NCBI GenBank assembly: GCA_036257565.1
Contig: DATAFH010000085.1
Location: forward strand, 83,784-147,783
Direction: 5' to 3'
DNA length: 64,000 bases
Source: DASSUW01 sp036257565
Lineage (GTDB): Bacteria > Actinomycetota > Thermoleophilia > Solirubrobacterales > Solirubrobacteraceae
The notes under the pieces are model-generated. The model worked only from the letters and a program-made list of their open reading frames with translations. It was not told the DNA's origin and searched no databases. Positions 46,160 through 54,642 of this stretch are shown in pieces. Every line of letters begins with the position of its first letter. Position 1 is the stretch's first letter. A program made the translations under genes and the position numbers.

Positions 46160-47299
46160 ATGACGACCGACGCGGGGGGCTCGTTCAACCTGCGGCGCTT
46201 CCTCCTGAGCGGGGAGGGCTGGCCGTATCTGCTGGTGCCGTTCATCGTCGTCGCGATCGTGCTCGAGCTGGCGCACGCGTCGGCGACGTTGATCTTCGTC
46301 ACCTCGGCGCTCGGCGTCATCCCAACCGCCGCGCTCATGGGGCGCGCGACGGAGGAGCTGGCCGCCCGCTCGGGGCCGGGCATCGGCGGGTTCCTGAACG
46401 TCACGTTCGGCAACGCGCCGGAGATCATCATCGCGTTCTTCGCGCTCAACGAGGGCCTGCAGGAGGTCGTCAAGGCCTCGCTCGTGGGCTCGATCCTCGG
46501 CAACATCCTGCTCGTCATGGGCGCCGCCATGCTGGTCGGCGGCCGCAAGCGCGAACGGCAGTTCTTCGACCGGACGGCGGCCAACACGCAGTCGCTGATG
46601 CTGCTCCTGGCCTCCGTGGCGCTCGTCATGCCGGCCATCTACGAGCTCGTGATCGGCGGCTCGCTGCCGAGCCCGACCGCGGAGTCCATGCAGTTCCCCA
46701 GCGACCTCGAGACGATGTCGGCGGCCGTGGCCGTCGTGCTGCTGCTGTCGTACGCCGCCGGGCTGCTCTTCTCGCTGCGCACGCACCGGGCCCTCTTCAA
46801 CCCGGTGAGCGAGGGCGGCGAGCACGACGGGGAGCCGTGGTCGGTCCGCCGCGCCGTGATCTCGCTGGCCGTGGCGGGCGTGGCCGTCGGCGTCATGTCC
46901 GAGATCCTCGTCGGGTCGATCAGCGAGGCCTCCGAGTCGATCGGCCTGTCGCCCTTCTTCGTCGGCATCATCGTCGTCGCCATCGTCGGCAACGCTGCCG
47001 AGCACTGGGTCGCGATCTACTTCGCGGCGCGCGACAAGATGGACCTCGCCGTGAACATCGCGATCGGCTCGAGCGCCCAGATCGCGCTGTTCGCCGCGCC
47101 GCTGCTCGTGCTCATCTCGTTCGTCGTCGGGCCGTTCCCGATGGCGCTCGTGTTCAACGGCCTCGAGCTGGGCGCCATCTTGATGGCGATCCTGGTCGCC
47201 AACCAGGTCACCCAGGAGGGTGAATCGACCTGGTTCGAGGGCTTTCAGCTGCTAGCTGTGTATGTGGTGCTGGGGCTCGTGTTCTACTTCGTCGAATGA
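46160..47299 (+). CDS. Ca2+/H+ antiporter (CaCA superfamily)
   Basis: 379 residues, 10-11 helices. The two alpha repeats are visible: GGFLNVTFGNAPEIIIAFFA and IVGNAAEHWVAIYFAARDKM, with the acidic residues (GNAPE, GNAAEH) that bind calcium, and a second-half SSAQIALFAAPLLVL. Matches the ChaA/VCX1 branch. CATAAT lies about five bases before the ATG. The TerC gene overlaps its stop (ATGA), so they form an operon. Confidence 0.92.
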   Translation: MTTDAGGSFNLRRFLLSGEGWPYLLVPFIVVAIVLELAHASATLIFVTSALGVIPTAALMGRATEELAARSGPGIGGFLNVTFGNAPEIIIAFFALNEGLQEVVKASLVGSILGNILLVMGAAMLVGGRKRERQFFDRTAANTQSLMLLLASVALVMPAIYELVIGGSLPSPTAESMQFPSDLETMSAAVAVVLLLSYAAGLLFSLRTHRALFNPVSEGGEHDGEPWSVRRAVISLAVAGVAVGVMSEILVGSISEASESIGLSPFFVGIIVVAIVGNAAEHWVAIYFAARDKMDLAVNIAIGSSAQIALFAAPLLVLISFVVGPFPMALVFNGLELGAILMAILVANQVTQEGESTWFEGFQLLAVYVVLGLVFYFVE

Positions 47300-48312
47300 C
47301 CTTCGGCTTCATCAGCGGGCCGGGTCCGTGGCTGGTCCTCGCCCTCGTGACCGTCGTGCTGCTGGCGGTCGACCTCAAGCTGTTCGCGCGCGGCCGCGAG
47401 CCGACGTTCCGCGAGGGCGCCATCTGGTCCGTCGGCTGGCTTGTGCTCGCGCTGCTCGTGGCGCCCGTCGTGTGGCTGCTGTCGAACGGCGACGACGCGC
47501 TCACGTACGTGACCGTCTACTTCATCGAGCGCTCGCTGTCGCTCGACAACCTGTTCGTCTTCCTGCTCCTCTTCAGCTACTTCGGCGTCCCCGAGGAGCA
47601 CCGCGCCAACCTCCTGTTCTGGGGCATCGTCGCGGCGCTCGTGCTTCGCGGCCTGGCGATCCTCGGCGGCCTGGCGCTGATCGAGCAGTTCCACTTCGTC
47701 ATCTACATCCTCGGCGTGCTGCTGCTCGTGCTCGCGTGGCGGATCCTGCGCGGCGTCGAGGAGGGCGTCGACCCGGACAAGAACCTGATCGTCCGCGGCG
47801 TCCGCAAGGTCTTCCCCGTGGCAGGTGAGTTTCACGGCCACCACTGGTTCGTGACGCTCGACAGCAAGCGCTACGCGACGCCGATCTTCGTCTGCCTGGC
47901 CGCCATCGTGGCCGCCGACATCGCGTTTGCGGTCGACTCGATCCCCGCCGCGTTCGCGATCACGCGCGACTCCGTGCTGATCTGGATGGCCAACATCTTC
48001 GCCCTGCTCGGCCTGCGGGCGCTGTTCGTGCTCGTCGAGGGGCTGATCCGCCGCTTCCGCTTCCTCGACGAGACGATCGCGGTCGTGCTCGCGCTGGTGG
48101 CGGTCAAGCTGCTGATCGAGGACTTCTACAAGGTGAGCCCGGAGGGCTCGCTGCTGATGGTGGCGATCGCGTTCGCGATCGGCATCGGCGCCTCGCTGAT
48201 CGCCGACGCGCGCGATCCGGACGCCGACATCAAGCGCGCCGAGCGGGCGAACCGCACGACGGCCTCGAGCTCGGACGCCGAGCGCGAGCCGGAGCCCGCG
48301 ACGCGCGACTGA
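47296..48312 (+). CDS. TerC-family membrane protein (Alx-like)
   Basis: 338 residues, about 9 helices. Family signatures: YFIERSLSLDNLFVFLLLFS, VALVLRGLAILGG-type helix, PIFVCLAAIVAADIAFAVDS, SIPAAFAITRD and ALRALFVLVEG. TerC/Alx proteins are linked to metal (manganese) efflux and tellurite resistance. The pair with a Ca2+/H+ antiporter points to divalent-cation export. The C-terminal tail is charged. The stop abuts the stop of the next convergent gene in the palindrome TGATCA. Confidence 0.92.
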   Translation: MTFGFISGPGPWLVLALVTVVLLAVDLKLFARGREPTFREGAIWSVGWLVLALLVAPVVWLLSNGDDALTYVTVYFIERSLSLDNLFVFLLLFSYFGVPEEHRANLLFWGIVAALVLRGLAILGGLALIEQFHFVIYILGVLLLVLAWRILRGVEEGVDPDKNLIVRGVRKVFPVAGEFHGHHWFVTLDSKRYATPIFVCLAAIVAADIAFAVDSIPAAFAITRDSVLIWMANIFALLGLRALFVLVEGLIRRFRFLDETIAVVLALVAVKLLIEDFYKVSPEGSLLMVAIAFAIGIGASLIADARDPDADIKRAERANRTTASSSDAEREPEPATRD

Positions 48313-48774
48313 TCAGGCCGCCGCCAGCTCGTGGCGTCCGCTGCGGATCCCGAGGACCGCCAGCAGGGCGGCCAGCGAGAAGGTGACCAGGCCGGCGATC
48401 AGGGCGCGCAAGCCCGCGGGCTCGAGGAACGGGACCTCGGCGCCGGCGCTGAGCTCGACGTCGACCCCGCGAGTGGCGTCGGCGTTCATGACGACGACCG
48501 ACCAGTTGCCGTGCTCGACGTCCCAGGTGAGCGTCTGGTCGCCCGCACCCTGCGCGGAGGCGACCCAGAAGCGCTCGTCGGGGGGAGCGGCGGGGCGACG
48601 GGAGCCCGCCGACTCGCGGTACTCGGCCTCGAACGGGTCGCGGCCGGTGGAGATGTACCCGTCGTCGTCCTTCTTGGAGTCAGCCCACAGCAGCCCGCCG
48701 CCGGCGGCGAGGAGGCCGAGCGAGACGAGCCCGAGGACAGCGGCGGCGACGAGGGCGACGATGCGAGCGGGCAT
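48313..48774 (-). CDS. Hypothetical membrane protein
   Basis: 153 residues. N-terminal helix (IVALVAAAVLGLVSLGLLAA), an external region of about 85 residues (ERFWVASAQGAGDQTLTWDV, GNWSVVVMNADATRGVDVEL), and a C-terminal helix (LIAGLVTFSLAALLAVLGIR). The external part looks like a small beta domain. GNWSVVVMNAD is a motif I associate with unannotated actinobacterial membrane proteins. No function assigned. Confidence 0.7.
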   Translation of the reverse strand: MPARIVALVAAAVLGLVSLGLLAAGGGLLWADSKKDDDGYISTGRDPFEAEYRESAGSRRPAAPPDERFWVASAQGAGDQTLTWDVEHGNWSVVVMNADATRGVDVELSAGAEVPFLEPAGLRALIAGLVTFSLAALLAVLGIRSGRHELAAA

Positions 48775-48857
48775 GGATCGAGCTGCCGCGCGCGTGGCGG
48801 GCCGGCATCCGGGCCAGCAGGCGTCCCAGGGGTGCGGCTGGCCGCGATCGCGGCGGC

Positions 48858-49277
48858 TCAGCCGAGCTCGCGCAGCCGCCGCTCGGTCTCGGCCTCCACG
48901 TCGAGCGCTGGCTCGCCGCGAGCGAGGCGGCGCGCGTTGCGGGCTTCGACGAGCGCGCGGACGTCGTCGCGCAGCTCGGGGCCGGCGGGCGGGGCGGTCA
49001 GCGCGCGCAGCTCGGCCTCGACGTCCTGCGGCGGCTCGCCGCGGGCGGCTCGACGGGCGTTGCGGGCCTCGAGCATCTGGCGGATCTCGGCCTCGCGCTC
49101 CGCGGCGGCTGCCGCGGGCGGGACCGGGTCGCGGCGGGCCGGGCGATCGTCGCCGATCGACAGGCCGCCGCGGCCGATCCGGTCGTAGGAGCCGCTGCTC
49201 GTGACCAACGCCCAGACGGCCACCACGGCGGCGACGCCCACGACGACGAAGAGCACGATCGCGAACGCGTCCGCCAT
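48858..49277 (-). CDS. Membrane protein with duplicated SHOCT-like motif
   Basis: 139 residues. One N-terminal helix (FAIVLFVVVGVAAVVAVWAL) then a soluble part with two copies of a motif: EARNARRAARGEPPQDVEAE and EARNARRLARGEPALDVEAE. The pattern (short amphipathic helix, ARGEP turn, acidic helix) resembles SHOCT domains, often found at the ends of membrane-linked proteins. CACAAT lies six bases before the ATG. Function unknown; the 83-base gap to the next gene on the same strand shows nothing. Confidence 0.7.
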   Translation of the reverse strand: MADAFAIVLFVVVGVAAVVAVWALVTSSGSYDRIGRGGLSIGDDRPARRDPVPPAAAAAEREAEIRQMLEARNARRAARGEPPQDVEAELRALTAPPAGPELRDDVRALVEARNARRLARGEPALDVEAETERRLRELG

Positions 49278-49341
49278 CCGGCCATTGTGACCGGTTGGAT
49301 GTTGTCGCCGACCGGCAGGAGGGGTACCCTCAGATCAGCTG

Positions 49342-49357
49342 TTGACTGACCAGTCAA
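49342..49357. promoter_or_regulatory. Palindromic operator before acyl-CoA dehydrogenase gene
   Basis: TTGACTGACCAGTCAA has perfect 7-base arms around two central bases, 20 bases before the ATG of the acyl-CoA dehydrogenase. This is typical of TetR-family fatty-acid regulators, whose sites carry TGACTNNN-style arms. A TACCCT at 49325-49330 could be the -10 box, placing the palindrome across the transcription start. No such regulator lies next to it. Confidence 0.65.
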
Positions 49358-49376
49358 TCTGGGAGCTCGAGAACCG

Positions 49377-50543
49377 ATGGTGGACTTCACGCTGACCGAC
49401 GAGCAGAAGGCGCTCCGGGAGATGGCGCACGACTTCGCGGAGAAGGAGATCCGGCCGGTCGCCTGGGAGTACGACCGCGACAGCACGTGGCCCGACGCGG
49501 TGATGCGCAACGCCTGGGAGCTCGGCCTCATGAACACGCACGTGTCGGAGGAGTACGGCGGTCCCGGCGCCTCCTACTTCGAGGGCACGCTGATCGAGGA
49601 GGAGCTGTCCTGGGGCTGCTCCGGCATCGCGACCTCGATCGGCGCCAACGGCCTCGCCGCTGCGCCGCTCGCGCTGGCGGGCTCCGAGGTGCTCAAGAGG
49701 CGCTACCTCGGGATGCTGACCGAGGACTACAAGCTCGCCTCGTTCTGCCTCACGGAGCCCGACGCGGGCTCGGACGTGTCCGGGATGCGCACGACGGCCG
49801 TCCGCAAGGGCGACAAGTACGTCATCAACGGCTCCAAGTGCTTCATCACCAACGGCGGCTACGCCGACTGGTACTCGGTCTACGCCAAGACCGACAAGGA
49901 CGCCGGCCACCGCGGGATCTCCTGCTTCATCGTGCCCCGTGACGACACCGTCACGGTGGACAAGAAGGAGGACAAGATGGGCCAGCGGGCGTCCAACACC
50001 GCGACCATCACCTTCAACAACACCGAGATCCCGGCCGACCACCTGATCGGCGAGGAGAACCGCGGCTTCAAGATCGCGATGATGACGCTCGACCGCACGC
50101 GTCCGGGTGTCGCGGCCATGGCCACCGGCATCGCGCGCGCGGCGTTCGAGTTCGCCACGAACTACTCGAAGGAGCGGGTCCAGTTCGGCGTGCCGATCGC
50201 CATGCATCAGGCGATCCAGTTCATGATCGCCGACATGGCGACCAAGGTGCACCTCGCGCGGCTCGCCACCTGGAACTCGGCGGTGCTGCTCGACCAGGGG
50301 CGCCGCAACACGATCGAGTCCTCGCACGCCAAGCGCTTCGCCGCCGACACCGCGATGGAGGTCTCCACGGACGCCGTGCAGGTCTACGGCGGCTACGGGT
50401 TCATCAAGGACTACCCGGTCGAGAAGCTGATGCGCGACGCGAAGATCATGCAGCTCTACGAGGGCACCTCGCAGATCCAGCGGCTCGTGATCGCCCGCGA
50501 GACGCTGCTGCCGCGCCGGGTCGAGGAACCGGCCGCCGTCTGA
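49377..50543 (+). CDS. Acyl-CoA dehydrogenase
   Basis: 388 residues, FAD enzyme of beta-oxidation. N-terminal helical part (VDFTLTDEQKALREMAHDFA), FAD/substrate segment CLTEPDAGSDVSGMRTTAVR, and the C-terminal YGGYGFIKDYPVEKLMRDAK with the catalytic glutamate in LYEGTSQIQRLVIAR. Most like medium-chain enzymes. It lies under the palindrome at 49342. Other beta-oxidation genes follow at 52674-54642. Confidence 0.95.
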   Translation: MVDFTLTDEQKALREMAHDFAEKEIRPVAWEYDRDSTWPDAVMRNAWELGLMNTHVSEEYGGPGASYFEGTLIEEELSWGCSGIATSIGANGLAAAPLALAGSEVLKRRYLGMLTEDYKLASFCLTEPDAGSDVSGMRTTAVRKGDKYVINGSKCFITNGGYADWYSVYAKTDKDAGHRGISCFIVPRDDTVTVDKKEDKMGQRASNTATITFNNTEIPADHLIGEENRGFKIAMMTLDRTRPGVAAMATGIARAAFEFATNYSKERVQFGVPIAMHQAIQFMIADMATKVHLARLATWNSAVLLDQGRRNTIESSHAKRFAADTAMEVSTDAVQVYGGYGFIKDYPVEKLMRDAKIMQLYEGTSQIQRLVIARETLLPRRVEEPAAV

Positions 50544-50568
50544 CCCTCGCGGGATAGCGTGGGCCCGC

Positions 50569-51786
50569 ATGGGCCCACTGCGCCATGCGACCGCGGGAGC
50601 GCGGCGTTACGGCGCGCTGCTCGCGCTGCCGGGCGCCCGCGGGCCGGTGCTCGCGTCGGCGCTCGGCTCGCTGCCGATCGGCATGTACGCGCTGGCGATC
50701 ATCCTGCTGGCGCGGGAGGCGACCGGCTCGTTCGCCGACGCGGGGCGGGTCGTAGGCGCGTTCGGGCTCGCGAACGCGGTCGGCGCCGTCGCGCAGGGCC
50801 GCCTCATGGACCGGCTCGGACAGCCGCGCGTGCTGCTGGCGGCGGTGGCCGGGCACCTGGTCGCGCTGGTGGCGCTCGTGGTCGCGGCGCAGGAGCGCGC
50901 CCCCACCTGGGCGCTGGCGGTCTGCGCCGCGGCCGGCGGTGCGTGCCTGCCTCAGGTGCCGGCGGCCATGCGGTCGCTCTGGGGCGCGCTGGTCTCGGAT
51001 CCGGAGCAGCGGGCCACGGCCTACGCGCTGGTGGCGATCGCCTTCGAGGTGGCCGTCACCACCGCCCCGGCCATCGTCGCCGGCATCGTGGCGCTGGCCT
51101 CGCCCGCGGCCGCGGTGCTCGCCGCCGCCACCCTCGCGACGGCGGGAGCGGTCGGCTTCGCGGCCACCGCGGGGGCGCGCGGCTGGCGCGGCGAGCGGCA
51201 CGAGGTCGGGTGGCTCGGCCCGCTCACCGCCCCCGGCATGCGCACGGTGTTCACCGTCCTGGCGGCCTTCGGCGCCGCCATGGGCATGCTGCAGGTCGCG
51301 CTCCCGGCCTTCGGAGCCGAGCGCGGGTCGGCTGAGGAGGGCGGCCTGCTGCTCGCCGCGCTGTCCGGCGGCAGCCTGATCGGCGGACTCGTGTACGGGG
51401 CGCGGCCGTGGCCGGGCACGCTGCCGCGCCGGCTCGTCGTGCTGCTGCTCGGCCTCGCGGCCGGCTGCGCGCTGCTCGCCGTCGCCCAGAGCTACGCGGT
51501 GCTGGCGGTGCTGCTCGTGCTCGCCGGGATGCTGATCGCGCCCGTCGTCGTGGTCGGCTCGACGCTGCTCGACACGGTTGCGCCACCCGGCACGGCCACC
51601 GAGGCGTTCGCGGTGATGATCATGGGCATCGTTGCCGGCAACGCGGCCGGCAACGCGCTGGCCGGCGCGGTGGTCGACGCGGCCTCCTACGAGGCGGCGG
51701 TCCTGTGCGCGGCGGCCCTCGCCGTGCTCGGCGCCGCGATCAGCCTGGCTCGCCGGAGGTCGCTGGCGCGTCCTCCCGCACGATGA
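50569..51786 (+). CDS. MFS transporter
   Basis: 405 residues, 12 predicted helices. Loop after helix 2 reads GRLMDRLGQPRVLLAAVAGH (motif A variant). No substrate signature. The last 47 bases overlap the convergent UspA gene, and the final residues (LARRRSLARPPAR) are probably an unconserved tail. TAGCGT about ten bases before the ATG could be a promoter. Confidence 0.83.
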   Translation: MGPLRHATAGARRYGALLALPGARGPVLASALGSLPIGMYALAIILLAREATGSFADAGRVVGAFGLANAVGAVAQGRLMDRLGQPRVLLAAVAGHLVALVALVVAAQERAPTWALAVCAAAGGACLPQVPAAMRSLWGALVSDPEQRATAYALVAIAFEVAVTTAPAIVAGIVALASPAAAVLAAATLATAGAVGFAATAGARGWRGERHEVGWLGPLTAPGMRTVFTVLAAFGAAMGMLQVALPAFGAERGSAEEGGLLLAALSGGSLIGGLVYGARPWPGTLPRRLVVLLLGLAAGCALLAVAQSYAVLAVLLVLAGMLIAPVVVVGSTLLDTVAPPGTATEAFAVMIMGIVAGNAAGNALAGAVVDAASYEAAVLCAAALAVLGAAISLARRRSLARPPAR

Positions 51787-52192
51787 GCAGGCTCGTCGGC
51801 GAGTGGTGGGAGAGCTTGCTGGCGACCGCGCCGAGCGCGAAGCGGCGCAGCCCGCTGTTCCCGCGCGCGCCAACCACGATCAGCTCGGCGCCCTGCTCGT
51901 CGGCGATCTCGATCAGCGTGTTGGCGGGGTCGCCCTCGCGGACGTGGTTCTCGACCGTGAAGCCCACCTCCTCGAACCGCCGCTCGTCCCGAGCGACGAC
52001 GTCCGAGGCGACGCCGCGCATGCTGACCTGTTCGACCTTGGCGCTGAGCCCGAGCCGCTCGAGCGTGGACCGGCCGGGGAAGGCGCACACGAGGTGGATC
52101 GTGGCGTCGCTGTCCTTGGCGAGCTCGATGACCTTCTGGACGGCCGCTGCGGCTCCCGGCGAGCCGTCGGTGCCCACGACGATGGCGTTCAT
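51740..52192 (-). CDS. Universal stress protein (UspA family)
   Basis: 150 residues with the single Usp fold. It begins MNAIVVGTDGSPGAAAAVQK and ends with the ATP-binding loop VVGARGNSGLRRFALGAVAS, matching G-2x-G-9x-G(S/T) closely enough to predict ATP binding, then SHHSPTSLLIVR. TAGGCT ends six bases before the ATG (leaderless pattern). Divergent from the SRPBCC gene across 22 bases. Confidence 0.93.
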   Translation of the reverse strand: MNAIVVGTDGSPGAAAAVQKVIELAKDSDATIHLVCAFPGRSTLERLGLSAKVEQVSMRGVASDVVARDERRFEEVGFTVENHVREGDPANTLIEIADEQGAELIVVGARGNSGLRRFALGAVASKLSHHSPTSLLIVREDAPATSGEPG

Positions 52193-52214
52193 GGCGCGAG
52201 CCTATCCTCGCGAG

Positions 52215-52664
52215 ATGGGTCGCGCGAGCGCGAGCACGATCGTCCCGGGCCGGCTCGCCGAGGCGGAGGCCCTCTGGTACGACCCCCACCGGTGGCCGTC
52301 GTGGGTCGACGGCTTCGGCCACCTGGTCAAGCTCGAGGGCGACTGGCCGCAGGTCGGCGCGCGGCTGGTGTGGCAGTCCCCGCCCAAGGGCCGGGGCCTC
52401 GTGCAGGAGCGCGTCACCGCCTACGAGGTGCGGGCCGGGCAGACGGTGGGGGTCGAGGACGCGCGCCTCAGCGGCGTCCAGACGGTGGCCTTCGAGGCCG
52501 TCGGCGAAGAGGTCCGCGTGACGCTGGCGCTCGAGTACGAGCTGAAGCAGAGGCGCGGGTTCACGCCGCTCCTCGACAGGTTGTTCATCCGCCGTTCGAT
52601 GGACGACTCGCTGCGCCGGACGCTCACCCGCTTTACCTACGAGCGGCGCGCGGAGGTCGGCTAG
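52215..52664 (+). CDS. SRPBCC (polyketide cyclase/START-like) protein
   Basis: 149 residues. ASTIVPGRLAEAEALWYDPH, then WPSWVDGFGHLVKLEGDWPQ, GARLVWQSPPKGRGLVQERV and the long C-terminal helix (DRLFIRRSMDDSLRRTLTRF) give the START-like lipid-binding fold. TATCCT ends six bases before the ATG. Ligand unknown; lipid or fatty-acid binding fits the neighbours. Confidence 0.8.
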   Translation: MGRASASTIVPGRLAEAEALWYDPHRWPSWVDGFGHLVKLEGDWPQVGARLVWQSPPKGRGLVQERVTAYEVRAGQTVGVEDARLSGVQTVAFEAVGEEVRVTLALEYELKQRRGFTPLLDRLFIRRSMDDSLRRTLTRFTYERRAEVG

Positions 52665-52673
52665 GGTGGCCGC

Positions 52674-53546
52674 ATGTTCGTGTTCAAAGCAGGGGTCGTC
52701 GGGGCGGGGGTGATGGGAGGCGAGATCTCCCAGGTCATCGCCGCCGCCGGGATCCCGGTCGTGCTCAAGGACGTCGACGCGAAGCTCGTCGACGCGGGAC
52801 TGCAGAAGGCGGGCGAGGTCACCCAGGGCCAGGTCGCGAAGCTCGTCGAGAAGGGCAAGCTGTCGGAGGAGCAGGCCGCCGCCCAGGCCGAGCGCACGCT
52901 CGGCCTCATCACCGGTACCACGTCCTACGACGCGTTCGGCGACGTGGACTTCGTGATCGAGGCCGTGCCGGAGAGGATGGAGATCAAGCAGGCCGTGTTC
53001 GCGGAGCTCGACGCCGCGACCCCCGGTCACGCGGTGCTCGCCTCCAACACGTCGGGGCTGTCGATCACCGAGATCGGAGACGCCACCAACCGGCCGGACA
53101 AGGTCGTCGGCTTCCACTTCTTCTGGCCCGCGTCGTACATGCGGCTGGTCGAGGTCATCGAGGGGGAGGACACCTCGCCCGAGACGACCCAGGTGGCGTC
53201 CAACTTCGCCCAGGCGATCAAGAAGATGCCGGTGCGGGCGCATGAGTGCCCGGGCTTCGTCGTCAACCGGATCCTCGTCTCCACGGCGAGCGAGATCTGG
53301 CGCTACCAGGACGAGACGGGCATCGATGTCGAGCAGCTCGACGCGTTCATCACCGAGAAGGCGCAGATGCCGATGGGCCCGTTCCGGGTCGCCGACATGT
53401 CGGGCCTCGACACGGTCGTCAAGGTCGCGCGCGACATGCGCGACGCCTACGGCGAGCGCTTCTACGTGCACCGCGGGATGGAGGAGCGCGTCGAGCGCGG
53501 CGAGCTGGGCGCCAAGACGGGGAAGGGCTTCTATGACCACGCCTGA
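52674..53546 (+). CDS. 3-hydroxyacyl-CoA dehydrogenase (NAD-binding and first C-terminal domains)
   Basis: 290 residues. Rossmann motif GVVGAGVMGGEISQVIAAAG, then DFVIEAVPERMEIKQAVFAE, catalytic serine/histidine regions SNTSGLSITE and GFHFFWPASYMRLVEVIEG, and the first HCDH C-terminal domain ending GAKTGKGFYDHA. TAGGGT ends six bases before the ATG (leaderless pattern). The second C-terminal domain is on the next gene, which overlaps by 14 bases. Together they equal a FadN-like order (dehydrogenase first, hydratase last) cut in two. Confidence 0.92.
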   Translation: MFVFKAGVVGAGVMGGEISQVIAAAGIPVVLKDVDAKLVDAGLQKAGEVTQGQVAKLVEKGKLSEEQAAAQAERTLGLITGTTSYDAFGDVDFVIEAVPERMEIKQAVFAELDAATPGHAVLASNTSGLSITEIGDATNRPDKVVGFHFFWPASYMRLVEVIEGEDTSPETTQVASNFAQAIKKMPVRAHECPGFVVNRILVSTASEIWRYQDETGIDVEQLDAFITEKAQMPMGPFRVADMSGLDTVVKVARDMRDAYGERFYVHRGMEERVERGELGAKTGKGFYDHA

Positions 53547-54642
53547 GACGACCACGCAGATCGACGAGCGGATCGCCGACCGCTTCTCCCTCAAGGCGCT
53601 GGTCGAGGCGTGCCTGGTGGTCGAGGAGGGCATCGCGGGCGTCCGCGACATCGACCTGGGGATGATGATGGGCACGGGCATGGTGCCCGGGCCGTTCGCG
53701 CGCGCGGACTTCCGCGGGCTCGACGAGGTGCTGGCAGGGCTCGAGCACGCTGCCGACGAGTGGGGCGAGGGCTTCGAGCCGCCGCTCCTCCTGCGCCGGC
53801 TCGTCGCCCAGGGGCGCCTGGGCGCCAAGACGGGGCAGGGCTTCTATCCCTACCCGCAGCCCGAGCCCGGGTACGAGGGCGCGCCGGTCAAGCTCGACAC
53901 GCGCGGCGAGGTCGCGATCCTGTGGCTCGACAACCCGCCCGCCAACTCGCTCGCCCCGGCGGTCATCGAGGCGCTCGAGGCCGCCTGGCAGGCGGTCGAG
54001 GCGGCGGACGGCGTGAAGGCGATGATCCTCGCCTCGCCGAACCCGGCGCTCTTCTGCGCGGGGGCCGACATCAAGGCGTTCACGCAGCTCGACGAGTCCG
54101 GCGGCCGTGACCTCCTCGACCGTGCCCACGCGCTCTTCCGCTCGTGGGAGCGCTCGCGGACCATGACGATCGCCGCCGTCAACGGCATGGCCCTGGGCGG
54201 CGGCTGCGAGATCGCGATGGCCTGCGACGTGCGCCTGTCCGCGTACTCGGCGTCGTTCGGCCAGCCGGAGATCAGCCTCGGGATCATCCCGGGCTTCGGC
54301 GGCACGCAGCGGCTGCCGCGGCTCGTCGGCGAGGCCAAGGCGCTCGAGATGAACACGGTCGGCGAGCCGATCTCCGCCGAGGAGGCGTACGAGTTCGGCC
54401 TCGTCAACCGGCTGGTGGCGGACCACGAGCTGTTCGACGCCGCGCTGGCGTGGGGGCGCAAGTTCGCCCGCCAGGCGCCGGTCGCGCTCGAGCAGATCAA
54501 GCGGGTGTCGCACGCCGGCGACCTCGACGAGGGGATCGAGGCCGAGAAGGCGGCGTTCATCACCGCGTTCACCTCCGAGGACGCGCGCGAGGGCATCGGC
54601 GCGTTCCTGCAGAAGCGCAACCCGGAGTTCAAGGGGCGGTGA
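53533..54642 (+). CDS. HCDH C-terminal domain fused to enoyl-CoA hydratase
   Basis: 369 residues. Residues about 12-105 (DRFSLKALVEACLVVEEGIA ... RLGAKTGQGFYPYP) form a second HCDH C-terminal domain; the rest is a crotonase: CAGADIKAFTQ (oxyanion hole), NGMALGGGCEIAMACDVRLS, and PEISLGIIPGFGGTQRLPRL with the catalytic glutamates. The start ATG at 53533 lies inside the end of the dehydrogenase gene in another frame. A single-gene form with this order is known from Bacillus FadN and some archaea, so the break could be a stable gene split or a frameshift. Confidence 0.9.
   Translation: MTTPETTTQIDERIADRFSLKALVEACLVVEEGIAGVRDIDLGMMMGTGMVPGPFARADFRGLDEVLAGLEHAADEWGEGFEPPLLLRRLVAQGRLGAKTGQGFYPYPQPEPGYEGAPVKLDTRGEVAILWLDNPPANSLAPAVIEALEAAWQAVEAADGVKAMILASPNPALFCAGADIKAFTQLDESGGRDLLDRAHALFRSWERSRTMTIAAVNGMALGGGCEIAMACDVRLSAYSASFGQPEISLGIIPGFGGTQRLPRLVGEAKALEMNTVGEPISAEEAYEFGLVNRLVADHELFDAALAWGRKFARQAPVALEQIKRVSHAGDLDEGIEAEKAAFITAFTSEDAREGIGAFLQKRNPEFKGR

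Noticed and set aside
43577..47005. A very long minus-strand open frame of more than 1100 codons
   Set aside because: Only its last 490 codons (the epimerase) look like protein; the rest is antisense to the lipoprotein and antiporter genes and has Arg/Glu/Val-rich composition typical of G+C-rich shadows.
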